From Cladorrhinum sp. PSN259 (taxonomy: Eukaryota; Ascomycota; Sordariomycetes; Sordariales; Podosporaceae), in assembly GCA_033725935.1 (NCBI GenBank), contig MU867067.1, forward strand, positions 865,173 through 929,172: a stretch of DNA of 64,000 bases, read 5' to 3'. Both the position numbers and the translations under genes were made by a program. A model generated the notes under the pieces. It was not told the origin of the DNA, searched no databases, and was given only the letters and a program-made list of their open reading frames with translations. Positions 44,680 through 55,526 of this stretch are shown here, in pieces. Numbering within the stretch: position 1 is the stretch's first letter; every line of letters begins with the position of its first letter.

Positions 44680-45814
44680 TTGCCAGGCTGTCTGGTGAAG
44701 CACCGTAAGATCGGAAAATGATTTTTAATGTCCCACACAAGTGATGAAATAATATTAGATCAAGGCCCTCGGCTTAAGTAGCATAAGATGACAGTTGCGT
44801 TTCGTTAGATCGGATGAATTACTCGCCCGAGACGGGACGAAGTTAAGGTCTGCTGGACGCCACGCAAGGATAAGCTGTCAGCGAGACGCCATGGTTACAC
44901 GTTTGTTTAACAGGGCATATCCGGAGAGCTGGCGACACTCCCCTTAAAGTAAGGGGATGCACAGGTAAGTGATCGCTTGCTAGCGGTGCTACACAGCTAT
45001 GCGCGTTTGACAGCTTATGCTCGGTCGAATACTGGGTAGTCGGAGCTCCATGGTCGTGTGAGACATAAAGCCAGATTAGTATTCTGCTGTTATACCTACC
45101 AGCCAAGGTAAAAGATCTCATTTTAGGTTCGTAATATAAGTTCTAAAAATCAGTTAGAATGACGGCGGCTCAAACCATCGCTGGAGCCGATGCCGAATGT
45201 TAGTTAATGGTTAATGCAGCTATGCAAATAAGATTACATGAAATCTATTAAAAGCGATTCGATGTTGTAATAACATACCAGAATAACGTAATGCTAACTG
45301 CCGATACAACATTAGCAATGCGAAGTGAAATATCTGGCATAACTTTAACGTCACCGTATCCGCTCACCGATAATTCGCGACCTTGTCATAGACCTTGCCA
45401 AGAGTAAGACGCTTGGTTAGACTCTCCGAGCATAAGGCGGAGTAATGTTCTCACCAGAGGATAGCCTTCACCCTAGCTAACTAACAAAGACGCTGTTAAG
45501 ACATCCGTACTTCTCTCGAAATAAGGGATGTCCCAGTGGTCGCAAAGCGAAAAGTATTGCGCAGAGGATGCCACACGAGTCTTTTTTTAGAGTCCTGGGT
45601 CTTGATCCACCGACAATCTATAAGGCGGGTGTTTAGATATGGAAGTAAGGAAGGAGAGGCGGATAATCAGCTCATTAATGTGACACAGGATGTTGAAGAT
45701 AGGAAGAGTGGGGAAAAAAAGTGGAGAGAATGAAAATACGGCGAATGGGATTCATGTTGGCGAGAAGAAGAAACTGCTAAATTCATGCTCTCTCTATCGT
45801 TGATCTAAATGCTA
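44680..45814. other. Gene-free stretch
   Basis: No supported coding frame and no repeat matching the rest of the window. Somewhat AT-rich. Confidence 0.45.
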
Positions 45815-46198
45815 TTATGAACAAATTGAAAACACAACTTGCGTACCATAGTACCGCTCCGTCAGAGACTTCGGATCATGGATAGCAATGTTTCCGTCAC
45901 CAGAAGGTTTAAAGCATCGTTGCTTCAGTTCATCTCGAATACATTTCAACGATGAGACTCTCTTTAATATCATGGCCAAGTTCTTCTCTTGCGGGTTGCT
46001 AGAAGAAGTTAGTGGGTTTACTTGACTAAGGCATGTATACACTGGATGACGGGTACGAACTTTGAGATTTAGCTTCGTCGACTTCGCATCAACCGAAATC
46101 CAGCTTGGACGACCTGTCGTGCTGCTAGTAGCCTTAGCACTCGAACTCGACTTTTTAGAAAGCCCAGTGGTGGTTTTCTTTGAGTTAATGGTTGGCAT
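45815..46198 (-). CDS. Small basic hypothetical protein
   Basis: An open frame of 127 residues starts at an ATG at 46198 in good context (CCAACCATGCC). It is preceded by a TATA-like ATATAT on the minus strand near 46331-46336. The N-terminus is Lys/Ser/Thr-rich (NSKKTTTGLSKKSSSSAKAT) and the middle contains RPSWISVDAKSTKLNLKVRTRHPVY-like order, with Trp and Tyr but no known motif. A donor GTACGC near the 3' end could splice to a TAG acceptor 43 bases on, ending the protein as ERYYDQR. Family not recognised; the gene could be spurious. Confidence 0.35.
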   Translation of the reverse strand: MPTINSKKTTTGLSKKSSSSAKATSSTTGRPSWISVDAKSTKLNLKVRTRHPVYTCLSQVNPLTSSSNPQEKNLAMILKRVSSLKCIRDELKQRCFKPSGDGNIAIHDPKSLTERYYGTQVVFSICS

Positions 46199-46216
46199 GG
46201 TTGGCAAATTGTACAA

Positions 46217-46997
46217 TGGACTGTTGCTTTAAACGCGATGCACCTGAGATGGATGGATTTGGGAGTGTTGATTTGGTAAAATATGGTTTTGGTTTACCAG
46301 GACTCGATGAGATGACGGGTCCCTGGGACTATATATCTACTTTTACTCTGGCTCAACTCAGATTATAATCAGTAATGGAGGTATACAAATCAGTACATCT
46401 TTGCGAGAATCAAACTGGTCTGGAATACATTCATTACATCGCAACTATGTATGTGAAACACTACTATTTGATTCTCACACAAGCAGCGTCGCAAGTTCGG
46501 TTGTGTCAATCCTTCGGCTTTAGGTATGTCTAAATAACTGAAATAGGGCTGGGTCGGCGTAACGGTGCACATCCTTGAGAATTCCGCGATCAACATCACA
46601 AATCAAACAAGGCCACTTTTTACAGCCCATTTTGACTAGGACCCATTTTTTGTCAGTTCGAATAATAAATTTCGGAGATGCCAGCAGACAGGATAACCAT
46701 AAAACAAGCATCCTTATTCAATCTCGTTGCTTTTCATAATCAGCTTGCAGTTGTGCCTGTTAAACAGTAACTGACAAGCTGCTAGCATGAAGCTCTCGTG
46801 ATCCCTAAAGATATTTCTTGTTCTTGGAAGTGGAGATCAAGTTACCAGCGGGTGAGGCTTCCACGCTAGTTACTAATCCAGCTCATTGCTTCTGGTAGCG
46901 GGGCGCAATGAGGACAGGGGTTATGTAATCTCTTTGTCGCATAAACACTACTGCTCTTCTCCTCAGTACACTACCCGTTATACTGCGAGAATCCATC
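46217..46997. other. Divergent intergenic region
   Basis: 780 bases between the small hypothetical gene (-) and the F-box-like gene (+). No other coding frame is supported. Confidence 0.45.
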
Positions 46998-48548
46998 ATG
47001 AATGGCGATACCCTGTCAGTGTCGACAGGGCCCCTGTTTCCTGCGCACCCTGCCCTCGATAACTTGCCTAGCGACACGTTATCGCTCATTCTCGGTCAAT
47101 TCTGCCTGCATTGTACCAAAGAACGCGACTACGAGTCGCCCGATGGGCACGGGACAGAGAGCGAAGATGAGGAATTTCAATCGTGGCACGCACTGGCACC
47201 TAACTATTGCAAGCCACTACTATCAATGTGTCTCGTGTCGAAGCGCATCCTGCCCGTCGCCCAGGGTATCCTGCACCATGCATTTGTTCTCGGCTGCTGC
47301 AAAACGTACCAGGAATCGCTCGCTTTATTTTACCGCCGACTCAGGCCGTTTTTGCGCACCATCATGGAGCGTCCTGACCTGGCCGCCGCCGTCAGGCGCA
47401 TCTGCATTCACGGGCCACTGGTTGGCAGGGTCGTGGCCAGCAACGAACTGCCTTCCATCCACGAGTTGCTCTCCCAGGAACTTGACCGTCTGCGAGCTGG
47501 GAATCCCCCCTTGTCCCGCCGCGCGCCGGACGGACGGTTGGTGGGCGGCATGACCGTCCGGCTTCTGGACTGTCTTACCAACTTGGAGCGCCTGAGTCTC
47601 TCCCTGCCGAACAACGTCAGATACCTCACGTGGCGCGCTGAAACAGCGCCAGAAGGTTTGTTCTCGCAGCTCAAGACGCTCGACATGTGTCGCCTGCCGT
47701 TAACCATTCGCGGGACTGGTGGCCATACTATCCTGGAGGCGGCTGGCACGGCAGAGAACCTGCAAGTGCTGAATCTCGTGCGGTGCTTTTGGGATCCGGA
47801 CCAACTTCCGACAACAAGGCTGGAAAATCTGCGGGCTCTGCTGGTTGTCGATCCGTCGGCAATGCCTGTATCAGCGCGGTCGCTGCAGGCGCTATTGGAT
47901 CTGTGCTCTTCTTCGAAGCTCCAGTCGTTCCATTACGTGGCCCCGCCTCCGGAATGGTTCTTTCAGCACCAAGGGGTGGGGTGGAATAATCCCGACGGCC
48001 CTAATCGCGACGACCACCACTTCTCCGCCGCTGAAGCCATCCGGTCCCTGGCAACACACGAAACCACGCTCCAGATGCTCCACCTCGACTTTCGGCGCCG
48101 CGAGGGTCTCGTCAGGTGGGAGCCAGCAGTTGTCGCGTCTCAGCCGATACCACGGAATTTGTTGCGTGGCTTCACCTCGCTCACTCATTTGTTTCTAACA
48201 GCTCGGATGGTGGGCTACTGGCAACTCCGTGAAGGATGGGATAGACCCGGCTACTCCGTGCCGCCCAGTCTCGAGACACCACCTATCCTTCCCGATGCTT
48301 TGGTGCGGCTGTTGCCCCCGAACATTATTACTTTTCACCTGGCAGGATGCAGTGATGTCGCCGGCGAGCAATTAATGGCCGTACTTCTGGGCTTGGCCGA
48401 TACCATCGGTACTGGAGCGCAATTCACATCGCTGCGGTATCTTAGATGTGATGCCGAACCAGAGCAGCTTGACCAGCCCGCATTGCGGGGCGAGTTTGCA
48501 GCCGTTGGAGTCGACTTTGTCTGCAAGGAATTTTCTTGGAGGCAGTAG
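46998..48548 (+). CDS. F-box-like protein
   Basis: A single exon of 516 residues from the ATG at 46998. Residues 18-75 contain HPALDNLPSDTLSLILGQF, the LPxDxLxxIL opening of an F-box-like motif. The second F-box half is YCKPLLSMCLVSKRILPVAQGILHH, separated by an acidic insert. The rest has spaced leucine-rich strands (LTNLERLSLSLPNNVRYLT, LKTLDMCRLPL, ENLQVLNLVRCFW, SLTHLFLTARMV), typical of irregular LRR arrays in fungal F-box proteins. It would act as a substrate adaptor of an SCF ubiquitin ligase (inference from family). It is intronless, unlike most neighbours. The 3' flank shares repeat D with the HET gene. Confidence 0.8.
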   Translation: MNGDTLSVSTGPLFPAHPALDNLPSDTLSLILGQFCLHCTKERDYESPDGHGTESEDEEFQSWHALAPNYCKPLLSMCLVSKRILPVAQGILHHAFVLGCCKTYQESLALFYRRLRPFLRTIMERPDLAAAVRRICIHGPLVGRVVASNELPSIHELLSQELDRLRAGNPPLSRRAPDGRLVGGMTVRLLDCLTNLERLSLSLPNNVRYLTWRAETAPEGLFSQLKTLDMCRLPLTIRGTGGHTILEAAGTAENLQVLNLVRCFWDPDQLPTTRLENLRALLVVDPSAMPVSARSLQALLDLCSSSKLQSFHYVAPPPEWFFQHQGVGWNNPDGPNRDDHHFSAAEAIRSLATHETTLQMLHLDFRRREGLVRWEPAVVASQPIPRNLLRGFTSLTHLFLTARMVGYWQLREGWDRPGYSVPPSLETPPILPDALVRLLPPNIITFHLAGCSDVAGEQLMAVLLGLADTIGTGAQFTSLRYLRCDAEPEQLDQPALRGEFAAVGVDFVCKEFSWRQ

Positions 48549-48726
48549 GTGTCGGTTTTTGTCGGATAAACTGTGAGATGATAACGCTGTGTTGCCCCCT
48601 TGTGGGAAACTCCCGCTGTTGAGTTTTACAAGTGGACAGAACTGAGAAAGATAAAGTGGTTAGTGGAGATGCTGGAATCAATCTATTTATATTTTACTTT
48701 TGGATAAGATTCCTTTCTATAACAGT

Positions 48727-48886
48727 AAATTATATATTTGGCAGTAATTATCCGAGATGGACTTTTCGTCCTTGGATTTCAGATTAGTATTGCTGTATTG
48801 CGTTTGGATGGTGATTGGGAGTGATTCTTGAGTATTAAAACAAGACTTGAAACTGATGAGATGAGAGATGGTTGGGGATACCAGTG
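48727..48886. repeat. Dispersed repeat D, copy 2
   Basis: Homologous to 39831-39995, same orientation, and again about 180-200 bases downstream of a stop codon (here the F-box-like gene). Confidence 0.85.
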
Positions 48887-49086
48887 ATCATTTTTAACAG
48901 GCGCTAAACTACGATGAAACTGATATTATTATTCTGATACGCTAAGAAAGATAGCTATGGTGGCTTAGTATAATAGAAAGGAAAGTAAATAAAAGGAAGC
49001 AGGACAAAATCCATGATAGTTGAGAGAATATGAACTCAGAAATTGGTCCAACTGGGGGGTTTACAGAGCTCAGTGAGCCTGCAGAC

Positions 49087-50430
49087 TCACACCCAGTGGT
49101 TAATGGTATCATCATAGTTCTTGGAGTTTTCCGTTCGTAGCCAAAGTTGAGGAACCGGAACTGCCATCTGTTGCATTTTGAGGTTAGTCAGCTGCAGGCC
49201 ATCCAATGTCCAAGTTTGACTCGAAAGACTCGACGCTCGAGTTTTTCGAGTCTTACCTAATGGGCTGTCGTGGGACTTGTGGGTCCTCTTATCCCTGGCC
49301 CAATAATTGGCCGGAGCATTCCCTCCATGACCTGAACGCCAGGTCGTGACAACAGGCGTGGTCTCGAACTGATGATCTTTCCGAAAACGTCTGCCTCCGT
49401 GTGATAATGCCGTCAATAGCGCTTTCATGACTAATTTGTCACGGCAACAACCACCTTCAGCCAGCCATCTGCTCAGGTCTTCCGAATTAATGAGTCCACG
49501 ACGCGTCAAGTATTCATTCTAGATATCGTTTACTACCGAGCCACCAAAATATTCCACTGCTCAGTTTCCGAATCCAGCCTGTCAGAAGCCCCAATTGAGA
49601 CTCTGCAAGTTTCCTTCTCCGAGATCTAATCTTAAGAGCGGAAGACACGGCTCGTCCCACCCGTCCGAACCTGATCAGCCCGGTTTGTGCCCCCTGCATT
49701 AGCTTGTCCTTCTCAACAACCAATGAGATCCTCCAGGATGATCTTCAGCTCCGACTCTTCCAGAAGCGCTAACTCCTCCAAGAAAGCTTGCATATGACCA
49801 TTGTTCCCTGGTTTTCGACCTGCAGATATTTTGAAGCAAACAAGTCCTAATGCATGACACCATCTCGACTAACCAAAGTCTGGGCAACAACAATGTACTC
49901 AAATTCACCCCATGGAGTTCCGCTAGCCACTCTCTCAGGTGGCGTCCTTGGCAAATCGTGCCAGAACCTCCAAAGACGGCCCAGGTCCATGTGGGCTGAG
50001 GATTGACTAGATCGGAGCGTTTCCATAAGTTCTAGATGCAGATATGCGGCCAAAACTAAGGGTGTCTCAACATAGATGACAGGTTCCAACCAGATGGTAC
50101 CGGTATCGATTGGTAGCTATTCATTCTCTCAGCCAAAAGCCGTTGGCTTCCTTGGTGTCAACTTTCCCTTCGAACACTGATATCTGGCGGTAAAGACGCT
50201 TACCGGAGTTACCTCTTTCTCACAGCTGTCAGTTAGTAGCATCCCACAGAGCCATTGTACCCGAGTCACTTTGATCGACCTTGAGGCGTCGGTCTGGGCT
50301 CACTAGAGTGATTTACGCATGTATTCTTCAAGCTCCAGTAAATGAAACAAGCGCTCAGCTTCCAAGCCACAAATTACTTGATCCATCAACTGACACTTCA
50401 TTCAGCTGCGTTCTCGAAGTCGAGGCGTCA
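49087..50430 (-). pseudogene. Decayed multi-exon gene, family not recognised
   Basis: Minus-strand segments look protein-coding but cannot be joined into one clean frame. They are LLELEEYMRKSL (ending in TAG TGA near 50309), then SIKVTRVQWLCGMLLTDSCE, a plausible intron (50199 to about 50121), and LPIDTGTIWLEPVIYVETP with AAYLHLELMETLRSS. After WRFWHDLPRTPPERVASG a likely GTGAAT...CAG intron leads to NNGHMQAFLEELALLEESEL, which ends in a stop. Downstream, LINSEDLSRWLAEGGCC and ALLTALSHGGRRFRK (49509-49300) may belong to the same gene. Two adjacent stops (TAG TGA) are compatible with C-to-T decay. Confidence 0.4.
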
Positions 50431-51220
50431 CCCTAAGCCTTCTAAGGATTCTTTGGCCCGGCATAAACTTGATGAGCCAGCAATAGTCCGGGCACTACCT
50501 GCAGGTTACAGTTTCTGTCACACGTGAGATATTTCAAAAAAGGCCTTTGACATATCCGCGATGACTTCATAGACGACTCCTGCCGACAAAATATCTCATA
50601 CTAACCACAAACCTGGAATGCCGACAAGTGGGGAAAATCACAGAATCTTCACTTCGGCGTCTCGGTGACAAGATGTGGAAGTCGCCACCGGTCACCTTCA
50701 GCTTGCTTCCTGACCTCGCTTCGCTTGAGGCTTGATAACTTTGGGAATCCATCCGAAGATCGCATCACATCTTGCGCGCATAACCAAGATACTAAGAGTT
50801 GTGATAGTGACGATGACCTTTAGTCACCGGTCCGGAGTCTAGTAATCGTCAAGAAACATCTCCCATCACGTCACTCAGTGCTATCATGCAGTGTGATTGG
50901 GTCAGTCTGGAATTAGCATCACACCGGGAGAAAAGCGTGAAGGCTGGAGTTGAGGAACGATGGCTCTGATTGTGGAAACCACCTCCGAACAAGGCACCAG
51001 GATCAACTGAGCCGTGACAGCAAAATTATCAAGTCTTTTTCGTGAGCGAACACGATCAATCAACTGAGTATAAGTATCCTTATCCCTTCCCCCTAAAGTC
51101 TTATCCATCTCACCATCACCGCAACCAACATCAGCAAGTCTCCTCATCCAACTGCTAGCAGCCTCTCCGCGCCAACGCACACTTACATACTCTTTTTCTG
51201 ACCCATTCCTCGTCGGCAAG
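50431..51220. other. Upstream region of the V8-like protease gene
   Basis: No gene is seen. TATA-like TATAAGTAT near 51068-51076 lies about 150 bases before the ATG at 51221, followed by a CT/CA-rich leader. Confidence 0.5.
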
Positions 51221-53746
51221 ATGTCTGTCAATACTTCAACCTATGTCGGAGTCGCTGGCACTTGGACCATGAACACCTCCAAGTCCGCTCCCAAGCCAGA
51301 AAAAAGCTTTGCTACTGACGGTACGCCCGAGTCCGTCTTTGACCCCGACCACCGCTCCCTTGTCGACGACAACGATATCAAGGATGGCGGCAAGTATCGC
51401 TCCATCGTCAAGCTCCAGATGCGCTACGAGGGTCAGGCCGAGGAGGACACCGCCTACGCTATGGGAACTGGCTGGCTGATCAGCCCTGACACTCTGGTTA
51501 CCGCCGGCCACAACGTCTTTGACTGGTCTGGTTATGGGCAAGGTCTTGGCCGTGCGGTCCACATCAAGGCCTACATTGGCTACCATGGTCGTGAGAACCT
51601 TGAGTCGCCCATCGTCCAGTCTCGCGTGGCCAAGGAGATTGTCACCACTGCTGAGTGGGTCATGAGCCGTGAGAACCGCCACCGCGATGTTGCCATCATC
51701 CGCCTCGACCGTCCCTTCGAGGGCAACCTCCGCTGCTTCACTTACAAGTCCACTCCCAAGCTGGCCGAGGAGATGATTGGTGTTGTTGGCTACCCGGCCG
51801 ACAAGGTTCTGCAATATGAGGACGGCCGCCAGGAGAAGGGTGCGCAGATGTACGAGCAGTTCAACGACGTCGTCTACAATATTGAGACCGACGCAAAGAA
51901 TCCCCAAGGTATGATCAAGTACCGCATCTCGACCTTTGGTGGCCAGTCTGGAGCGCCCATCATCCGCAAGGGCTCCAAGGACACCGTCATCGGCACGCAC
52001 GTCTATGGTGGCGGTGACAAGAACCAGGGCAACCCTATTGGCAAGTTTGGCAATGATCTTGACGGCCTCCTCAAGGTTTTCTCCGGCAGCCTCCCGACCG
52101 TCAGCGATTACCAGGGCATCAAGTTGGTTCGCTATGCCACTGCCGGAACCAACGGTGTCCCTGCTGGTGCCGTTGCTTCCCAGGCGCCCGCTTACAACCC
52201 CAGCGGCCCCAAGCCTGCTGCTCCCACCACCACTTCCGTCTACGGCCAAGGCGGTCTGCAATACGGAGTCCCGGTCAACAACAACGGTTTCTCCCAGACT
52301 GGCTTCCAGCAGACCCCCACCGCTGCCAACTCCCAGACCCCTGAGAGTTTCATCGACGACCTCGCCAAGGTGGGCAAGTTCGTCGCCGGCACCTTCGGCA
52401 AGGGTCTCCTGCAGCAGCCCATCTTCAAGAACCCCAAGCTCGGCGGACCCCTTGCCGTCGCAGCCGGTGCAGCCCTCAACGCCCTCGTCAACACCGCCGA
52501 GTCTGGCTTCTCCGACCCTGCCGCCGCAGCCCGTGGCGTCACCGAGCGCGCCGCCCTCGCTGAAGCAGCCCTCCAGACCGTCCTCAAGCTTGAAGAAGGT
52601 CCCGTCATGCACAAGGTCATCAGCGACATGAAGCAGAACTATATCCGCTTCGCCCCCTCCTCGTACAAGACCTACGCCACCCAGCTCGCGCCCGCCATCG
52701 CCAAGTCCGCAAACAACATCCTCACCACCACCAACTACAACACGCAAGGAACCGTCATCCGCGGCAGCGCTCCCAATGTTCCCGGCATCTACGCCGCCGA
52801 GTCCGCGTCCGACAACTCCAACGAGTTCCTCTCCCACCTTTTGACGACCCCGACCAGCCAAGTAGAAGCCGAAGTCCAACCCGAGGGATTCGGCTTCAAC
52901 TTCGGCGGCCTCGGCTCCATCATCTCTTCGGGCTTCAACATTGCCAAGCCTTTCCTCGGTCAGGCAGCCAAGTGGGGAGGCCAAAAGCTTCTCGACGCTG
53001 CAGTGAGCCACCTCGCCGGCGGAGCCGAGAGCGCCCTAGACGGTCCGTCCGCTTCCCCCGAAGACGTCGACGCGGCCGAGATCCTCCTCAAGCGCGCAGT
53101 GATGGGCGAAGCTGCTCTCCAGGCAATCAGCAAGCTCTCCAGGCGGGAACTGCAAGAAGCTAGCCTCCTCCCCGGCAGTGCTGGACCAGGTGAGGCCGCC
53201 CACGCCGAATCCTGGTTGAGCGACGTTGGCGATTTCTTCAAGTCGGCCGTGCAGACCGTCGCTCCCATCGCGTTGAAGGTGGCCCCCGTGATTGTTGGAG
53301 CCTTGAACCCGGCCGTTGGCGCAGTTTTGGGGACCGCAATTGGCGTTGGACGGTCAGCCGGGATCCTGCCCGAGTCTGCCGGTGGCAACAACGGATATTT
53401 GGCCCCCCCCGGAGGTGAGGATGGACTGCGCAAGAAGAGGAGCGTCAATGATTTGCTGAGCGAGGGACTTCTTCAGGTGAGTAATACTCTACAAGTCAAT
53501 TCCCCGGCACCACCAACAACAACAACAACAACACAATTCCAGAAGCAAGCTTTGTCGTCGTCGTCGTCTGAACAAGAACCGGCTGCTCCTGCCCAGAAGA
53601 TTCCAAGCCCTGCTGAGATGCAAGAGATGGAGCGCAAAGCCCTCGACGGCACGCTCCCCCGTCTCGAGTACCTGCGGATGCGCAATCTGGTCGACGGTCC
53701 GGATCCGAATGAGGACAAGCTTGTTTTTGTGAGAGATGATGAATGA
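51221..53746 (+). CDS. Trypsin-like (V8/glutamyl endopeptidase type) serine protease with long C-terminal extension
   Basis: The frame runs 841 codons from the ATG at 51221. Residues 55-300 form a chymotrypsin-fold protease with an intact triad: His97 in VTAGHNVFD, Asp156 in HRDVAIIRLD and Ser243 in FGGQSGAPII. This is closest in style to V8-like glutamyl endopeptidases. There is no signal peptide, so the protein is probably intracellular. The extension has two similar helical segments (RAALAEAALQTVLKLEEG and RAVMGEAALQAISKLSRR) and hydrophobic Ala/Gly/Val stretches (GGPLAVAAGAALNALV; IALKVAPVIVGALNPAVGAV, about residues 685-705) that might contact membranes. A 66-nt GT-AG interval (53477-53542) is in frame, so it may be a spliced intron; the protein would then be 819 residues. 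Confidence 0.85.
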   Translation: MSVNTSTYVGVAGTWTMNTSKSAPKPEKSFATDGTPESVFDPDHRSLVDDNDIKDGGKYRSIVKLQMRYEGQAEEDTAYAMGTGWLISPDTLVTAGHNVFDWSGYGQGLGRAVHIKAYIGYHGRENLESPIVQSRVAKEIVTTAEWVMSRENRHRDVAIIRLDRPFEGNLRCFTYKSTPKLAEEMIGVVGYPADKVLQYEDGRQEKGAQMYEQFNDVVYNIETDAKNPQGMIKYRISTFGGQSGAPIIRKGSKDTVIGTHVYGGGDKNQGNPIGKFGNDLDGLLKVFSGSLPTVSDYQGIKLVRYATAGTNGVPAGAVASQAPAYNPSGPKPAAPTTTSVYGQGGLQYGVPVNNNGFSQTGFQQTPTAANSQTPESFIDDLAKVGKFVAGTFGKGLLQQPIFKNPKLGGPLAVAAGAALNALVNTAESGFSDPAAAARGVTERAALAEAALQTVLKLEEGPVMHKVISDMKQNYIRFAPSSYKTYATQLAPAIAKSANNILTTTNYNTQGTVIRGSAPNVPGIYAAESASDNSNEFLSHLLTTPTSQVEAEVQPEGFGFNFGGLGSIISSGFNIAKPFLGQAAKWGGQKLLDAAVSHLAGGAESALDGPSASPEDVDAAEILLKRAVMGEAALQAISKLSRRELQEASLLPGSAGPGEAAHAESWLSDVGDFFKSAVQTVAPIALKVAPVIVGALNPAVGAVLGTAIGVGRSAGILPESAGGNNGYLAPPGGEDGLRKKRSVNDLLSEGLLQVSNTLQVNSPAPPTTTTTTQFQKQALSSSSSEQEPAAPAQKIPSPAEMQEMERKALDGTLPRLEYLRMRNLVDGPDPNEDKLVFVRDDE

Positions 53747-54671
53747 ATGAGTTCAAGATTTGGCTGACAAAATTTGGGGGCGTTTTTGGTTTGGGGGAAC
53801 AGACTCGTATCGCCGCTTAAATGATCAACCTGGGTATATCAATTGGTACCAGACCTCAAAATGTGTTGAATAAAGGATGGATTTTCCTTTGACACTCTTT
53901 TTCTTCGTCCTTTTTTTTTTTCGACTGTGAGCAGGATTTGGGGAGGGAAATGGGGATTATAACACAGATCCGCCAACGTCGACCTCTGGTTGATCTGTCC
54001 CATCTTCTCGTTTCTTTTGTCATTTCTGTTTTTTTTTTCTTTTTCCTTTTCTTTGTGTTGTTGCCATGTTTTTTCCCAGAAAAAAAAAATGTTGTTTTCT
54101 TCTTTCCACGGGGTCTTCAGGGACCCCCTTTTTGTAATGGCCTCTTTCACTTCTTGTTAGTACCTAGTTAGCTCTGCTTACTCGGTTCTAGAAAATAAAA
54201 CTTTCGCGCGCTTTTTTTTCTTTCCAGTTTTTGCTTTCTTCAGGCTCAAAATACAAGTTAATTAAATTTTATCCATCTGCCAGATCGCCGAGGTCTGGGC
54301 TGTAAAATAACGCCAATGTCAGTTTCGATAAAGGAATCTCTCGACCGCCCCTAACCAGCACACGAACAGTGGATAGTTGGGGCTCCAAGTTGAGAAAATG
54401 CTATTTATGTCATGCTGCCGGAATGAAAGGATGGATGCAGATGCAGCACAATCACTGGGTGGGGACAAAAGGTGGAGGGTGGTGTCAGGTGACACAACAT
54501 AAAGTATTGACACCCGATGTCCGTTTTCATAACAGGCCGCAGGTAGGACGGCCACAAGGCGCGTGGGTTTGATAAAACTTGCCGGCTATTTCTTTTTGAG
54601 GGCTACCTGGGTGCAGGCAGCCCACGCCCATTCATCCCGTACCGAGAGATCACCATCGGCAGTGGCAGATA
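53747..54671. other. Intergenic region
   Basis: 3' flank of the protease gene and promoter of the SDR gene. Contains T-rich homopolymer runs (53908-53920, 54029-54055). No gene is seen. Confidence 0.5.
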
Positions 54672-55526
54672 ATGACGACGAGTAAGACGGTCTTGATAGT
54701 CGGTAAGTAACTTGGTACGCTTTGCTCTCTTCTTCTGATCAAAACTGACAATTCACTTTGATCTCCTGGCCGAACAGGAGCGAAAGAGGGAATCGGTCTT
54801 GAGCTGGCAAAGAAGTTCCATGAACGCGGATATCGGGTGTACGGGACCGTCCGCTCTCTAGAAAAGGACAAAGACCATTTGGGACCATTGTCCGCCGTTG
54901 CCACTCAAATTCTCGAAATTGACTTGGCCGACGAGAACACCATCCAATCTGCAGCCCAGAAATTTGGGGAAGACAAGCCGCTTGATCTGCTCATTAACTC
55001 GGCAGCCCTGGGTCCAGGTCCGCTTGACTGGGGTGACTACAGTGCAGACATACTCGTTGAGTGGTTTCGAGTCAACACCGTGGTATGTCCAATTCCTACC
55101 TAAGCAGTATAATGAACACTGGCAGTGTTCCAACATGATCGTGTTTAGGGCCCATTCCTGACCACCAAACACTTCTACCCCGCTCTCGAGCGAAGCCCCC
55201 GGGGAAAGATCATCAACCTGTCTTCCAACATGGCCTCCATGTCGTCCCTTTCAGATAACCCGCAAGGCCGACATATTGGATACCGAATCTCCAAAGCTGC
55301 CCTCAATCAGCTCACAGTTTCCCTCGGCAGGGAGTTCAAGTCTCACGAGAGCAAGGTGACGGCCAATGCTATTCATCCGGGCTGGATCCCCACGACCATG
55401 ACCGGGTTTATTGGTCCTGATGACATGGAGGTACAGACTGCTGCGATTGTCGAGACCATTGAGAAGCTGGAGCCGGGAGATACGGGAAAATTCTTGAATG
55501 CGTGGGGGGAGGATTTTCCTTGGTAG
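54672..55526 (+). CDS. Short-chain dehydrogenase/reductase
   Basis: Exons 54672-54702, 54778-55082 and 55149-55526 encode 237 residues. This is a classical SDR with a Rossmann nucleotide-binding motif (VGAKEGIGLEL, in place of TGxxxGIG, split by intron 1), DLADENTI after strand 4, NSAALG at the NNAG position, and the active site: Ser in INLSSNMASM, Tyr and Lys in GYRISKAALN. The HPGWIPTTM segment is the usual PG loop. It probably reduces or oxidises a small carbonyl or alcohol with NAD(P); the substrate is unknown. The length is near the family minimum and no frame damage is seen. Confidence 0.93.

Noticed and set aside
51236..53011. A 591-codon open frame antisense to the V8-like protease
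   Set aside because: It is a mirror of the GC-rich third-codon positions of the sense gene, has no family motif, and the sense strand encodes a complete catalytic triad.
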